Of a stretch of DNA of 61,565 bases, positions 16,591 through 24,501 are shown piece after piece. The stretch lies in IMG/VR virus record IMGVR_UViG_3300044941_000051, positions 1 through 61,565 of that record. One strand, given 5' to 3'. A program made the position numbers and the translations under genes. Position 1 is the first letter of the stretch; the number at the start of each line of letters is the position of its first letter. The DNA is from a virus. The notes under the pieces are model-generated. The model was not told where the DNA came from. It saw nothing but the letters and a program-made list of their open reading frames with translations, and did no database searches.

Positions 16591-16973
16591 TCCGCATCAC
16601 GGCAGCGGTGCCCGAAGCGCTGATCCCGGACGGCAATCAACTGGCGATGGCCATCGGGCTTGGTCCCGCAGACGGACAGACCTACGTCATCCCGAATTGG
16701 CAGGACGCGGACGGCAATCGCTACGCCGCTGCCAGCTTCGAGGCTCGCCCGGAATGGGTGGAAGCCGCCCAGCAACCCCTCGTCCGCCCGGCGTGGGACA
16801 CGGACGAGATCATTGACATGGACGCGGCCAGTCGTGCGCAGGCGGCGATGGTGTTTTCGACAGAGCCCGTCGCAGCAACGCCCGGCCAGATCACGGCCAT
16901 CGGCGGGATGCCGGGGCTGGCGGCTCTGGCAGCAATGGGACTGACGGCGGTGGAGGCAGACGATGCTGACTGA
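16587..16973 (+). CDS. Hypothetical protein, partner of LamG-like protein (128 aa)
   Basis: Starts MIRITAAVPEALIPDGNQLAMAIGLGPAD at ATG 16587, overlapping the stop of the LamG-like gene (ATGA). The sequence resembles small proteins that follow lectin-like fibre genes in Rhodobacteraceae prophages and may be a fibre chaperone or a tail tip component, but this is inferred from context only. It overlaps the next gene by eleven bases. Confidence 0.5.
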   Translation: MIRITAAVPEALIPDGNQLAMAIGLGPADGQTYVIPNWQDADGNRYAAASFEARPEWVEAAQQPLVRPAWDTDEIIDMDAASRAQAAMVFSTEPVAATPGQITAIGGMPGLAALAAMGLTAVEADDAD

Positions 16974-17196
16974 TATCCTCACGGCGCTTGGTGCGCTAGT
17001 GACAGGACTGGTGGCGATTGCTGCTGCGATCTGGCGGGCGCGGACCAAGGGGCGGCGCGAGGGCCGCGAAACAGCACAGACGGAGGCAATGCGCGATGCA
17101 GCAGAACGGGTGGAAAAGGGGCGCGCGGCTGTCCAGCGCGGGCGCGGTGCTGGCGATCCTGACGAGCGGTTGCGCCGGAACGATGGTCAGTGGTGA
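16963..17196 (+). CDS. Inner-membrane spanin (Rz-like)
   Basis: 77 residues with an N-terminal transmembrane helix (residues 5-24, ILTALGALVTGLVAIAAAI) followed by a basic stretch and a coiled coil in the periplasm. A lipoprotein gene is embedded in its end in another frame (17096-17317), the arrangement of Rz/Rz1 spanins that fuse inner and outer membranes in lysis. The functional call rests on this pair. Confidence 0.75.
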   Translation: MLTDILTALGALVTGLVAIAAAIWRARTKGRREGRETAQTEAMRDAAERVEKGRAAVQRGRGAGDPDERLRRNDGQW

Positions 17197-17317
17197 CGCA
17201 GGATGCGCCAGCTACGGCGAAGCGCGACTGACGATGCCTCGCACTGAGCCGATCACCGGCCCGTGGGGCGAATGGGTGGCCGATCTGGATGACCGGATGA
17301 CCGGGACGTGCCGTTAG
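17096..17317 (+). CDS. Outer-membrane lipoprotein spanin (Rz1-like)
   Basis: 73 residues from ATG 17096, in a different frame from the inner spanin and overlapping it by about 100 bases. The signal ends with lipobox LTSGC, with Cys26 as the lipidation site, after a hydrophobic stretch. The mature protein (AGTMVSGDAGCASYGEARL) is short and periplasmic. Overlap plus lipobox is the classic Rz1 pattern. Longer versions of the frame upstream lack a plausible start. Confidence 0.8.
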   Translation: MQQNGWKRGARLSSAGAVLAILTSGCAGTMVSGDAGCASYGEARLTMPRTEPITGPWGEWVADLDDRMTGTCR

Positions 17318-17360
17318 GGCCCCGCCGCGCTTCATGGCGCTACCATTGCGGATAAAGCCG

Positions 17361-17388
17361 TCCTGTGTTAAGTTCATGCACAGGAACT
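17361..17388. promoter_or_regulatory. Overlapping inverted repeats before tail gene
   Basis: CCTGTG ... CACAGG and AAGTTC ... GAACTT overlap in the 84-base gap between spanin and tail genes. They could be a regulatory dyad or an RNA stem-loop near the ribosome-binding site of the gene at 17402. No U tract is present. Confidence 0.4.
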
Positions 17389-17401
17389 TAGGACTCCGAG
17401 C

Positions 17402-18061
17402 ATGCCGGTGGTTGTCCCCGATCTCTCTGAGCTTTTCGAGGAGGCGTTCGAGCGTGCCGGGCTTGAGATGCAGTCCGGCTACGACCTGCGCACGATCCGG
17501 CGTAGCCTCAATCTGTTGACGCTGGAGTGGCAGAACCGCGGGATTAACCTGTGGACCATTGAGGCGGGCACACTGCCGCTGGTCGCCGGACAGGCGACCT
17601 ATACATTGCCTGTCGACACGGTAGACCTCATCGAGCACCAGCTACGTTCTGGCTCCGGCGCGGACCAGCTTGATACGGCGCTCGAGCGCATCAGTGTCTC
17701 TACATATGCCCAGCAGGCCAAGAAAGAGCTCCAGGGTCGGCCGACGCAGATCTTCGTGCAGCGGCTCGCTACCGGGGTCACGGCCACGCTATGGCCTGTC
17801 CCAACTGCAGGGTTCACCCTCGCCTACTACCGCCTTCGTGGTACCCCGGGGCTCGACAGTGGCATCGCCGGCACCGCAGCCATCCCTCCGAGGTTTGTGC
17901 CTGCGCTGGTAGCCGGCCTGGCGTTTCATGTCGCTACGAAGCGCCCAGCAGTGGCCGAGCGGGCAGTGGCCCTGAAAAGCGAGTACGAGGCGGCGTTCGC
18001 TCTTGCCGCCGATGCCGATCAGGATCGCGCGTCGCTCTTCATCACTCCTGGGAGGTGGTGA
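17402..18061 (+). CDS. Tail accessory / head completion protein (P22 gp4-like)
   Basis: 219 residues starting MPVVVPDLSELFEEAFERAG. DLRTIRRSLNLLTLEWQNRGINLWTIE resembles the helical core of the gp4-like tail accessory factors that attach to the portal ring. VAGQATYTLPVDTVDLIEHQL and the later beta region fit the same family. It is the first gene of the tail module, which fits a protein joining head to tail. The stop overlaps the next start (TGATG). Confidence 0.75.
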   Translation: MPVVVPDLSELFEEAFERAGLEMQSGYDLRTIRRSLNLLTLEWQNRGINLWTIEAGTLPLVAGQATYTLPVDTVDLIEHQLRSGSGADQLDTALERISVSTYAQQAKKELQGRPTQIFVQRLATGVTATLWPVPTAGFTLAYYRLRGTPGLDSGIAGTAAIPPRFVPALVAGLAFHVATKRPAVAERAVALKSEYEAAFALAADADQDRASLFITPGRW

Positions 18062-18372
18062 TGTACGCAAAAGGTACCCGCGCTTGGGGGGTATGCGACC
18101 GCACTGGAATGCGGTATAGGCTGTCTGACCTGGTGTCGGAGTTCAGGAACGGCCAGAAGACTGGGCTCCGTGTCGGGCGCGATGTGGCTGATCCTGACCA
18201 CCACCAGAACTTCATTGGGCGTTTGCGTGTCGTTGACCCGCAGGCGCTGCGCGACCCCCGCCCGGAGCAGAACCTTGCTCAGTCACGGGGTTTCTTCGGG
18301 TGGAACCCCGTGGGGCATCCGCAGGTGTTTCTCACTGGCACCGCAGGTGCCGTAACTGTTGTGGAGGGCTAA
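18061..18372 (+). CDS. Conserved small tail-region protein lacking its usual Cys pairs
   Basis: 103 residues. Relatives in podoviruses show CDRCGF ... LRVCxxCWDPxHPQ, a two-knuckle zinc site. Here the text is CDRTGMRYRLSDLV and LRVGRDVADPDHHQNF, so only one of the four cysteines remains and zinc binding is unlikely. The fold is probably conserved because the surrounding residues match. The start overlaps the previous stop. Role unknown; virion-associated by location. Confidence 0.6.
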   Translation: MYAKGTRAWGVCDRTGMRYRLSDLVSEFRNGQKTGLRVGRDVADPDHHQNFIGRLRVVDPQALRDPRPEQNLAQSRGFFGWNPVGHPQVFLTGTAGAVTVVEG

Positions 18373-18373
18373 G

Positions 18374-18727
18374 ATGGCCAAGGGAAAATCGGGGTCTCGG
18401 AGCAAGCAGGAACAGCTCAGGACGCGCCAGATGCCTAGCGGCGCGCAGCAGTGGGTGCGGGGGGATAGCACCGCCGATAGGATGAGAACCATCAACGATG
18501 CTTACGATCCGATATTTCGCCAATTAGATGCACTGCGCGAGGACAGATCCCCAGAAGGGCAGAGTAGGCACGCCGAACTGCTCCGAGCAATGAGGATGAA
18601 TACTAGAGCCTTCGTTGATGAGAGTAACGCGAGTACAGCGGCTTCGCGCGCTCGTAATTACAAATCTGGTGGCCCCGTCTGTCGGGGTATGGGCGCTGCG
18701 ACCCGCGGCGGTAAGTACAAACCTTGA
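18374..18727 (+). CDS. Hypothetical protein ending in GMGAATRGGKY motif (117 aa)
   Basis: Starts MAKGKSGSRSKQEQLRTRQ at ATG 18374. The first part is basic, the middle helical and charged, and the C-terminus ends CRGMGAATRGGKYKP. The same tail, CRGMGAATRGGKYK, ends the nearby 18910-19164 product. The motif is familiar at the C-termini of small virion-associated phage proteins. Its role is unknown; an interaction tag is a reasonable guess. Confidence 0.6.
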   Translation: MAKGKSGSRSKQEQLRTRQMPSGAQQWVRGDSTADRMRTINDAYDPIFRQLDALREDRSPEGQSRHAELLRAMRMNTRAFVDESNASTAASRARNYKSGGPVCRGMGAATRGGKYKP

Positions 18728-18734
18728 GGGTACC

Positions 18735-18902
18735 GTGGCACGCAAGAACGCTCCGACCAAGTCTCCGTTTCCCCGTTCGCGCGAGGAGGGCCGCGCGGCG
18801 AGTGCCTTGCGCGGCATGAACCGACACGCCGCAGAGGAAGCCCCTCTGGCCCTCCCCGCCCGCCCCGGCCGTATGGAGTCCGGCGGCAAAGTGAAGAAGT
18901 GA
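18735..18902 (+). CDS. Small hypothetical protein (55 aa)
   Basis: GTG start at 18735 with GAGGG four bases upstream. The product begins VARKNAPTKSPFPRSREEGRA as coded and ends GRMESGGKVKK. It is Arg, Lys and Pro rich. The SGGKVKK tail resembles the KGGKV segment in the next gene product, which supports the reading. Too short for family recognition. Confidence 0.5.
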   Translation: MARKNAPTKSPFPRSREEGRAASALRGMNRHAAEEAPLALPARPGRMESGGKVKK

Positions 18903-18909
18903 GGATACC

Positions 18910-19164
18910 ATGCCTGGCGAAGATCACGACCCCGACGTAACTTCCCTTGGCGCGCGGATCCAGAAGCTGCGCCCTGACTTGTACGACACCCTTTTTCGTG
19001 CCGGCGTGTTTCCCGCCGGGGACACCTACTCGACGCAGACTCGTACACCACGCCCGCCACAAGTCGGCATGAAGAAGGGTGGTAAGGTCAGTTGCGGCAT
19101 GAAGAAGGGCGGCAAGGTGTGCCGCGGCATGGGCGCCGCGACCCGTGGGGGCAAGTATAAGTGA
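18910..19164 (+). CDS. Hypothetical protein with KKGGKV repeats and GMGAATRGGKY tail (84 aa)
   Basis: MPGEDHDPDVTSLGARIQKL is followed by a proline-rich linker and two copies of MKKGGKV, then CRGMGAATRGGKYK at the end. It shares the tail with the 18374-18727 product. Its stop overlaps the next start (GTGA). It lies between two proteins of the head-tail connector, so a small connector or virion role is likely. Confidence 0.6.
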   Translation: MPGEDHDPDVTSLGARIQKLRPDLYDTLFRAGVFPAGDTYSTQTRTPRPPQVGMKKGGKVSCGMKKGGKVCRGMGAATRGGKYK

Positions 19165-19805
19165 ACTATTCTGAGCTCTCCAGCCTGGTGCAGGATTATT
19201 GCGAGACGAGGGAAGCGACCTTCGTCGCAAATATCCCTGTGTTTGTGCGTCAGGCCGAGCAGCGTATCTACCGCGTTCTGGGTATGCCGGAGCTGCGGAA
19301 AGAAGTCACGTTGTCGACGACCTCTGGTGTGCCTATCCTGGACCGCCCGGCAGATTTTATTGCACCGATCTCGCTCGCCGTCGTTGGGGCCGGGGGCCTC
19401 CGTACGTTCTTGCTTGACAAGGATGTCAGCTTCGTTCGCGAAGCCTACCCCTCTGGTACGCTCGGTACACCCAAGTACTACGCCCAGCTTGACGGTCGCA
19501 GCACTGGTTCGCCTGGTCGCTTCATTTTGGGCCCTACACCGAACGCAGTCTATGACATTGAGGTGCAGTATGTGTACGACCCCGAGTCGATTGTCACCGC
19601 TGGGACAACCTGGCTGGGCGACATGGCGGAAACCGCGCTGTTGTATGGCACCATCGTCGAGGGCTATGTCTACCTGAAGGGCGAGAGCAGCGATATGGCA
19701 GCTCAATACAAAGCCCGCTATGAAGAAGCCTTGCAGATGCTTTCCGGGGTGGACGTTCGCTCTCGCCGCGACGACTATCGTGACGGTCAGGTCGGGAGAG
19801 GCTGA
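19161..19805 (+). CDS. Head-tail adaptor protein
   Basis: 214 residues from a GTG at 19161 (MNYSELSSLVQDYCETREATF). Pattern: helical N-terminus FVRQAEQRIYRVLGMPELRKEVTL, a beta core (FILGPTPNAVYDIEVQYVYDP), then helix WLGDMAETALLYGTIVEGYVYLKGESSDMAAQYKARYEEAL. This resembles gp4/gp31-type adaptors that sit under the portal in podoviruses. The overlap with the previous gene and the next start suggests a coupled tail operon. Confidence 0.7.
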   Translation: MNYSELSSLVQDYCETREATFVANIPVFVRQAEQRIYRVLGMPELRKEVTLSTTSGVPILDRPADFIAPISLAVVGAGGLRTFLLDKDVSFVREAYPSGTLGTPKYYAQLDGRSTGSPGRFILGPTPNAVYDIEVQYVYDPESIVTAGTTWLGDMAETALLYGTIVEGYVYLKGESSDMAAQYKARYEEALQMLSGVDVRSRRDDYRDGQVGRG

Positions 19806-20233
19806 TGGCGTTTAGTGGGAACTGCCTGACGCTGTCGTTCAGGCTCGAGCTGCTTCAAGGCTACCACGACTTCGGTCCTGGCGGTAATCTTTTTCGTTTG
19901 GCGCTATACACGTCTGCGGCCACACTGAATGAAACAACCGAGACCTATTCTTCGGACAACGAGATCGCGGATACTGGCGACTACACCGCTGGGGGCGTCG
20001 TGTTAGCTCCTGTCGGTCCTGAACTTGTTGGCCATACGGCGGTAGTGGCCTTCAACGACGTTGCTATCACGGGCGGAGAGTTTGTTACCCGTGGAGCGCT
20101 TGTCTACAACGCTGATAACGGGCGCAGCGTAGCTGTGCTCGACTTTGGTGCGGATAAAATCTCTGCAGGGGGTGTTTTCGAGGTTCGCTTCGCGCCGACC
20201 GCGTCGCCCCTTGCGCTAATCCAGATCAGGTGA
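19805..20233 (+). CDS. Conserved tail-region structural protein (142 aa)
   Basis: Starts MAFSGNCLTLSFRLELLQGYHDF, continuing with FRLALYTSAATLNETTETYS and later GGEFVTRGALVYNADNGRSVAVLDFG. This pattern is common in phages of many hosts, next to tail or head-tail genes, and is thought to be a small beta-sandwich structural protein. The exact position in the particle is not known. The start codon overlaps the previous stop. Confidence 0.65.
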   Translation: MAFSGNCLTLSFRLELLQGYHDFGPGGNLFRLALYTSAATLNETTETYSSDNEIADTGDYTAGGVVLAPVGPELVGHTAVVAFNDVAITGGEFVTRGALVYNADNGRSVAVLDFGADKISAGGVFEVRFAPTASPLALIQIR

Positions 20234-20237
20234 ACCC

Positions 20238-21572
20238 ATGCCCAGCACGTTTACGCCCAACACCGGGATCGAGAAGCCTGCGGACGGGGAACAAACCGGC
20301 CTCTGGGGGCAGACGGTCAACCGCAACTTCGACATCATCGACCGCGCTCTCAACGGCTCCGCGAATATTGCCCTCACGGGGACGACGCATACTCTGACGA
20401 CCAGCAATGGCCTGCTGTCCGACGGGCAGTTTGGGGTCATCAACTTCACCGGGACTTTGGCGTCGCCGAACACCGTGACTATCGCGCCAAACACGACGCG
20501 AAAAGTTTACTGGGTTCGAAACTCTACGAACCAAAACGTCATCCTGACCCAGGGTTCTGGCGGCAACGTCACTGTTCCGCCGACCGCTACCAAAGCCGTG
20601 TATACGACGGGGGGTGGGGCCGGTTCCGCTGTTATCGACCTGACTTCGGTGTTCTTCGGGAACGTTACAGGAAACCTTACGGGTAACGTCACGGGTAACG
20701 TCACGGGCAACGTCACGGGCAACGTCACGGGCAACGTCACGGGCAACGCCGCGACTCTGGCTACTCCGAGGGACATCAACGGCACGGCGTTTAACGGAAG
20801 CGCGAACATCACTACGTCCTTTTGGGGTACGGCGAGAAACCTCACCATCGGCAACACGGCGAAGTCGGTGGACGGTAGCGCGGCGGTCTCTTGGTCTTTG
20901 GCCGAGATCGGCGCCGTCCCTACCTCCAGGACCATCACCACGGGTACCGGGATCTCCGGGGGCGGCGACCTGTCCGCCAACCGGACATTCGCACTCGAGG
21001 GTCAGGCGCTGGCTCTCCACAATCTTGCTACAAACGGCATGATCGCGCGCACGGGCTCGGGCACAGTCGCTGCCCGGACCATAACCGGCGGCACGGGGAT
21101 CACCGTCACCAACGGCACCGGGGTGTCCGGCAACCCTACTATCAACGGGGATACGCTTACCCAAACGCAGGCGGAAGACTCTTCCAGCACGGTCTTCGGC
21201 CTTGTCAGTGGTCAGCGTCTGGCTCAGGCCGTGGTGGCGAACAGCGTGTTCCCGGCGCCACTCTACGAGAGCAGCCACGGAACCTGGTACAACACCCGCA
21301 TTACAGTAAATCACGGCCTCGGTAGGCACCCTCGACTCACGCGGTTCTACCTGCGGTGCACCACGGCCAACAATGGATACGCGGTTGGAGACCGACTTTT
21401 GCTTGGCGAAGGCTCCAGCTACAATGACGGCTGGCAGGGGCTACATTCATGGACGAGCACGACGCAGATCAGCGCCTATACACTAGCAGTAACGGCAGTC
21501 CAAAAAACGAACACGACGACATTTTCAATAAGTTCTAGCGCCAACTGGGCACTGGATATCCAGGCGTGGTAA
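20238..21572 (+). CDS. Tail fibre protein with GNVT repeats (444 aa)
   Basis: The N-terminus, MPSTFTPNTGIEKPADGEQTGLWG, is the usual anchor of podovirus fibres. Residues 141-172 are eight GNVT-type units coded by a 12-bp tandem repeat (20658-20753). The middle has fibre-shaft motifs (ITTGTGISGGGDLSANRTFAL), and the C-terminal 100 residues look like a receptor-binding domain ending WALDIQAW. Fibres contact the host surface, so repeat number and tip are likely host-range determinants. Confidence 0.75.
   Translation: MPSTFTPNTGIEKPADGEQTGLWGQTVNRNFDIIDRALNGSANIALTGTTHTLTTSNGLLSDGQFGVINFTGTLASPNTVTIAPNTTRKVYWVRNSTNQNVILTQGSGGNVTVPPTATKAVYTTGGGAGSAVIDLTSVFFGNVTGNLTGNVTGNVTGNVTGNVTGNVTGNAATLATPRDINGTAFNGSANITTSFWGTARNLTIGNTAKSVDGSAAVSWSLAEIGAVPTSRTITTGTGISGGGDLSANRTFALEGQALALHNLATNGMIARTGSGTVAARTITGGTGITVTNGTGVSGNPTINGDTLTQTQAEDSSSTVFGLVSGQRLAQAVVANSVFPAPLYESSHGTWYNTRITVNHGLGRHPRLTRFYLRCTTANNGYAVGDRLLLGEGSSYNDGWQGLHSWTSTTQISAYTLAVTAVQKTNTTTFSISSSANWALDIQAW
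20658..20753 (+). repeat. 12-bp tandem repeat in fibre gene, eight units
   Basis: Eight units coding Gly-Asn-Val-Thr or close variants; four consecutive copies are identical at DNA level (GGCAACGTCACG), so the array is recent and prone to gain or loss of whole units without a frame change. Confidence 0.88.
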
Positions 21573-21583
21573 GGGGGCTAGCT

Positions 21584-23449
21584 ATGCCGCTCACTAAACT
21601 CGCTTTCCGGCCAGGTTTCAACCGAGAGGTCACTTCGTACACCAACGAAGGTGGCTGGATTGACGGCGACAAGGTACGGTTTCGCGATGGGTTTCCCGAG
21701 ACTATCGGAGGCTGGGTTCGCCAATCCGAGTCGACTTTTCTCGGTCGCTGCCGTGCGCTGATCAACTGGTCCACGCTGAATGGCGTAAATATTATCGGAA
21801 TTGGTACCCACCTCAAGTACTACGTAGACAGATCCGGCGCTAAATACGACATCACACCACTGCGCCTGACGACTTCGGCTGGTGCAATCACTTTTGCCGC
21901 AACGAACGGCTCTACTACGCTGACCGTGACACACACCGCGCACGGAGCCAGGGCTGGCGATTTCGTTACGTTCTCCGGCGCGGCTTCTCTCGGAGGGGTA
22001 GTTACCGCCGGCGTACTGAACGCCGAGCACCAGATCGCAGAGGTTGTCGGCGCCAATAGTTATCTGATCGAACTTTCAACACCAGCCAACGCCAGCGACA
22101 CCGGTAACGGTGGCGCCTCTGTTGTCGGGCGCTACCAGATTTCTGTCGGCCTGCCGGTCACGTTCCGCGGCGATGGCTGGGGCGCTGGTCCTTGGGCCAG
22201 CAATGGTTGGGGCGACCCTGCGGACGTTTCGATTACCGGCGAACGCCTGCGCCTCTGGTCGCACACGACGTATGGTGAGGACCTGATCATCAACCCGCGG
22301 GGGGGTGGGCTTTACTACTGGGACTTCTCGGCGGGCTTTGCCAACAACCGCGCCGCACTGATTTCCGACATGGTGGGCGCGAGCCAGGTGCCCGCACAGT
22401 GTAACATTGTTCGGTTGTCCGAGCAGGACCGGCACGTGCTGGCTTTCGGTTGCACCCCGCTCGGGGGCGGCGCTTTGGATCCGCTGCTCATTCGCTTCTC
22501 TTCCCAAGAAAACTTTCTGCAGTGGAACCCTTCGCCAACGAATACGGCAGGCGACCTGCGCATCGGCTCCGGGAACCAGATCGTAGCCGTCGAGCAGACC
22601 AGTCAGCAGATGCTGGTGCTCACCGAGAGCTCGGCGCATACACTGCAGTTTGTCGGCCCTCCGTTCACCTTCGGTATCCGGGAGGTAGCCAGCGGGCTCT
22701 CTACTGCGGGCCCTAATTGCGCTGTGTCTGCTAACGGTGTCGTCTATTGGATGGGTCTGGGCGAGTTTTATCTTTACGATGGCACCGTCCGACAAATCCC
22801 CTGCTCTGTAAAGGAGTACGTGTTCGATAAAACCTTCGATACCGACCTTCGGGATATGGTCTACGCTGCGCACAACGCAGCGTTCTCCGAAGTGTGGTGG
22901 TTCTATCCCGACGCGGACTTTGGTGACTGCGCGCGGTACGTCGTGTACAATTATGAGCAGGGACTATGGTACTACGGCACTATGCAGCGGTCTGCCTGGA
23001 TTGACCGAGGGGTTTTGTCGAAGCCGCTGGCTGCTGGATTTGACGGATACCTCTATAGTCATGAAGTCGGTACATCTGATGGCTCGGAAAACCCGCCCGC
23101 CGGGATTTCTGCGTTTGTGCAGTCTTCCTTTATGGACTTGGGCGATGGCGATCAGTTCATGTTCGTCTCTCGTATGATCCCCGACCTCACTTTCAGGAAC
23201 AGTGGGAGCGGCGGTCCTGCCGCCGTGCTCACCCTCACGGCGCAGAACTTTCCTGGGGCCGGTGGCTTCGGGGATCAGCCGAGCTCTGTGCTACGGCAGG
23301 TCGAGGTGCCGGTTGAGCAGTTCACTGAACAGACGTTCGTGCGCATTCGCGGCCGCTCGATGGCGTTGCGGGTCGCGTCGGACACCGCCGAAACCGCTTG
23401 GCGGCTAGGGTCTCCGCGGGTTGAGGTCAGGACGGACGGCCGCAGATGA
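21584..23449 (+). CDS. Tail hub / tail accessory protein (P22 gp10-like)
   Basis: 621 residues from ATG 21584, with AAGGGGG six bases upstream. The start MPLTKLAFRPGFNREVTSYTNEGGWIDGDKVRFRDGFPETIGGW is highly typical of a large family in podoviruses of alphaproteobacteria. The family aligns functionally with P22 gp10, the tail hub that closes the DNA channel. The rest is beta-propeller-like in character with many GxxYYWD and VYWMGLGEFYLYDG segments. The function is inferred from relatives. Confidence 0.65.
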   Translation: MPLTKLAFRPGFNREVTSYTNEGGWIDGDKVRFRDGFPETIGGWVRQSESTFLGRCRALINWSTLNGVNIIGIGTHLKYYVDRSGAKYDITPLRLTTSAGAITFAATNGSTTLTVTHTAHGARAGDFVTFSGAASLGGVVTAGVLNAEHQIAEVVGANSYLIELSTPANASDTGNGGASVVGRYQISVGLPVTFRGDGWGAGPWASNGWGDPADVSITGERLRLWSHTTYGEDLIINPRGGGLYYWDFSAGFANNRAALISDMVGASQVPAQCNIVRLSEQDRHVLAFGCTPLGGGALDPLLIRFSSQENFLQWNPSPTNTAGDLRIGSGNQIVAVEQTSQQMLVLTESSAHTLQFVGPPFTFGIREVASGLSTAGPNCAVSANGVVYWMGLGEFYLYDGTVRQIPCSVKEYVFDKTFDTDLRDMVYAAHNAAFSEVWWFYPDADFGDCARYVVYNYEQGLWYYGTMQRSAWIDRGVLSKPLAAGFDGYLYSHEVGTSDGSENPPAGISAFVQSSFMDLGDGDQFMFVSRMIPDLTFRNSGSGGPAAVLTLTAQNFPGAGGFGDQPSSVLRQVEVPVEQFTEQTFVRIRGRSMALRVASDTAETAWRLGSPRVEVRTDGRR

Positions 23450-24402
23450 GAAGCAAGCTACCGATCCCTTTTTTCCCACAGCCGCCGGCGGAATACGACC
23501 GTGCGTATCTATCGCAGCTCACCCGGAACTTTGCCGTGTACGCGGAGCAGCTCCAGAGCGCAGCTCAGGGCGTGCTGCCCATCTCCGAAGGCGGCACGGG
23601 CGCCACGACCGCCGCGGACGCGCGGAGCAACCTGGGCTTGGGCACGGCGGCCACCGCGACCGTGACGACCAGCGCGACCGACAACACCGCCGGTCGGCTG
23701 CTGAAGGTGGCCGACAGCGCGAATCTTTTGTCCGCAAGCCCGTCGCGGCGCATGAACATCGGCGGCAGCGCCAATGCCATCACCCTGCAGACCGGCCCGT
23801 CTCCTGTTTTCACCGGCACCCCGCCCACGGGCCTGCAGCTGCGGTTCCGCGCGACGGCGGCCAATACCGGCGCGACTACCATCGCGCTGGACGGCGGCAC
23901 GCCCATCGCTTGCCGGACCGTCACCGGCGCGGCGCTGCCGGCGGGCTACATCCGCGCCGGCGCTGCGGGGACGGGGTATTTCGAGACGGTCGCGGTCTAC
24001 GACGGATCGCACTGGATCGTGCTGCCGTCGGTGGAGATTGCACCGGGCGGCACCGGACGCACCCTCGCCCTGACGGTGGACTCGGTCTCGACGACCTCGA
24101 ACACCTACGACACACAGGCCACCAGCGCCACGCTGGAGCCGGGGCTCTGGCATGTCTCGCTTCATGCAGGCGTATCCGGGACAGTGCCCGGCAGGGTGCG
24201 GGTCATCCGCACGGATACCTCTGCCACCTTGATGGAGATCGCGCCCGGCTTTGACGTGTTTACCCCCGCGCTCGGCAGATCGGCCTATATCGATCTGCCT
24301 GCCGCAACGACGGTCGAGCTCCAAACTTCACGCACGGCGACCAGCGGCACCGCCACCATCAGGACCATCCGCCTTGACGGGCGCTGGATCAGGGACCTTT
24401 GA
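23446..24402 (+). CDS. Second tail fibre protein (318 aa)
   Basis: The start MRSKLPIPFFPQPPAEYDRAYL is followed by the classic fibre motif EGGTGATTAADARSNLGLG near residue 50, then a beta-helical middle and a C-terminal beta sandwich (GLWHVSLHAGVSGTVPGRVRVIR). The DNA in its first half is more GC-rich and its codon use differs from the previous gene. The start overlaps the hub stop by ATGA. It may be an extra fibre or spike. Confidence 0.7.
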   Translation: MRSKLPIPFFPQPPAEYDRAYLSQLTRNFAVYAEQLQSAAQGVLPISEGGTGATTAADARSNLGLGTAATATVTTSATDNTAGRLLKVADSANLLSASPSRRMNIGGSANAITLQTGPSPVFTGTPPTGLQLRFRATAANTGATTIALDGGTPIACRTVTGAALPAGYIRAGAAGTGYFETVAVYDGSHWIVLPSVEIAPGGTGRTLALTVDSVSTTSNTYDTQATSATLEPGLWHVSLHAGVSGTVPGRVRVIRTDTSATLMEIAPGFDVFTPALGRSAYIDLPAATTVELQTSRTATSGTATIRTIRLDGRWIRDL

Positions 24403-24403
24403 C

Positions 24404-24472
24404 ATGGACGACCTGCGCGACGCCATCGACGCGGGGCAGACGCCGGATATCGACACGGGATGGCCGGGCTGA
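24404..24472 (+). CDS. Possible 22-residue peptide after fibre gene
   Basis: ATG 24404 to TGA 24472, MDDLRDAIDAGQTPDIDTGW onwards, starting two bases after the fibre stop. The codon use is as expected for this genome and the sequence is acidic. It may be a real micro-protein or a chance frame. Low confidence. Confidence 0.3.
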   Translation: MDDLRDAIDAGQTPDIDTGWPG

Positions 24473-24501
24473 TAGACTAGGTGGAGTAGAGGAGACTCAC
24501 G

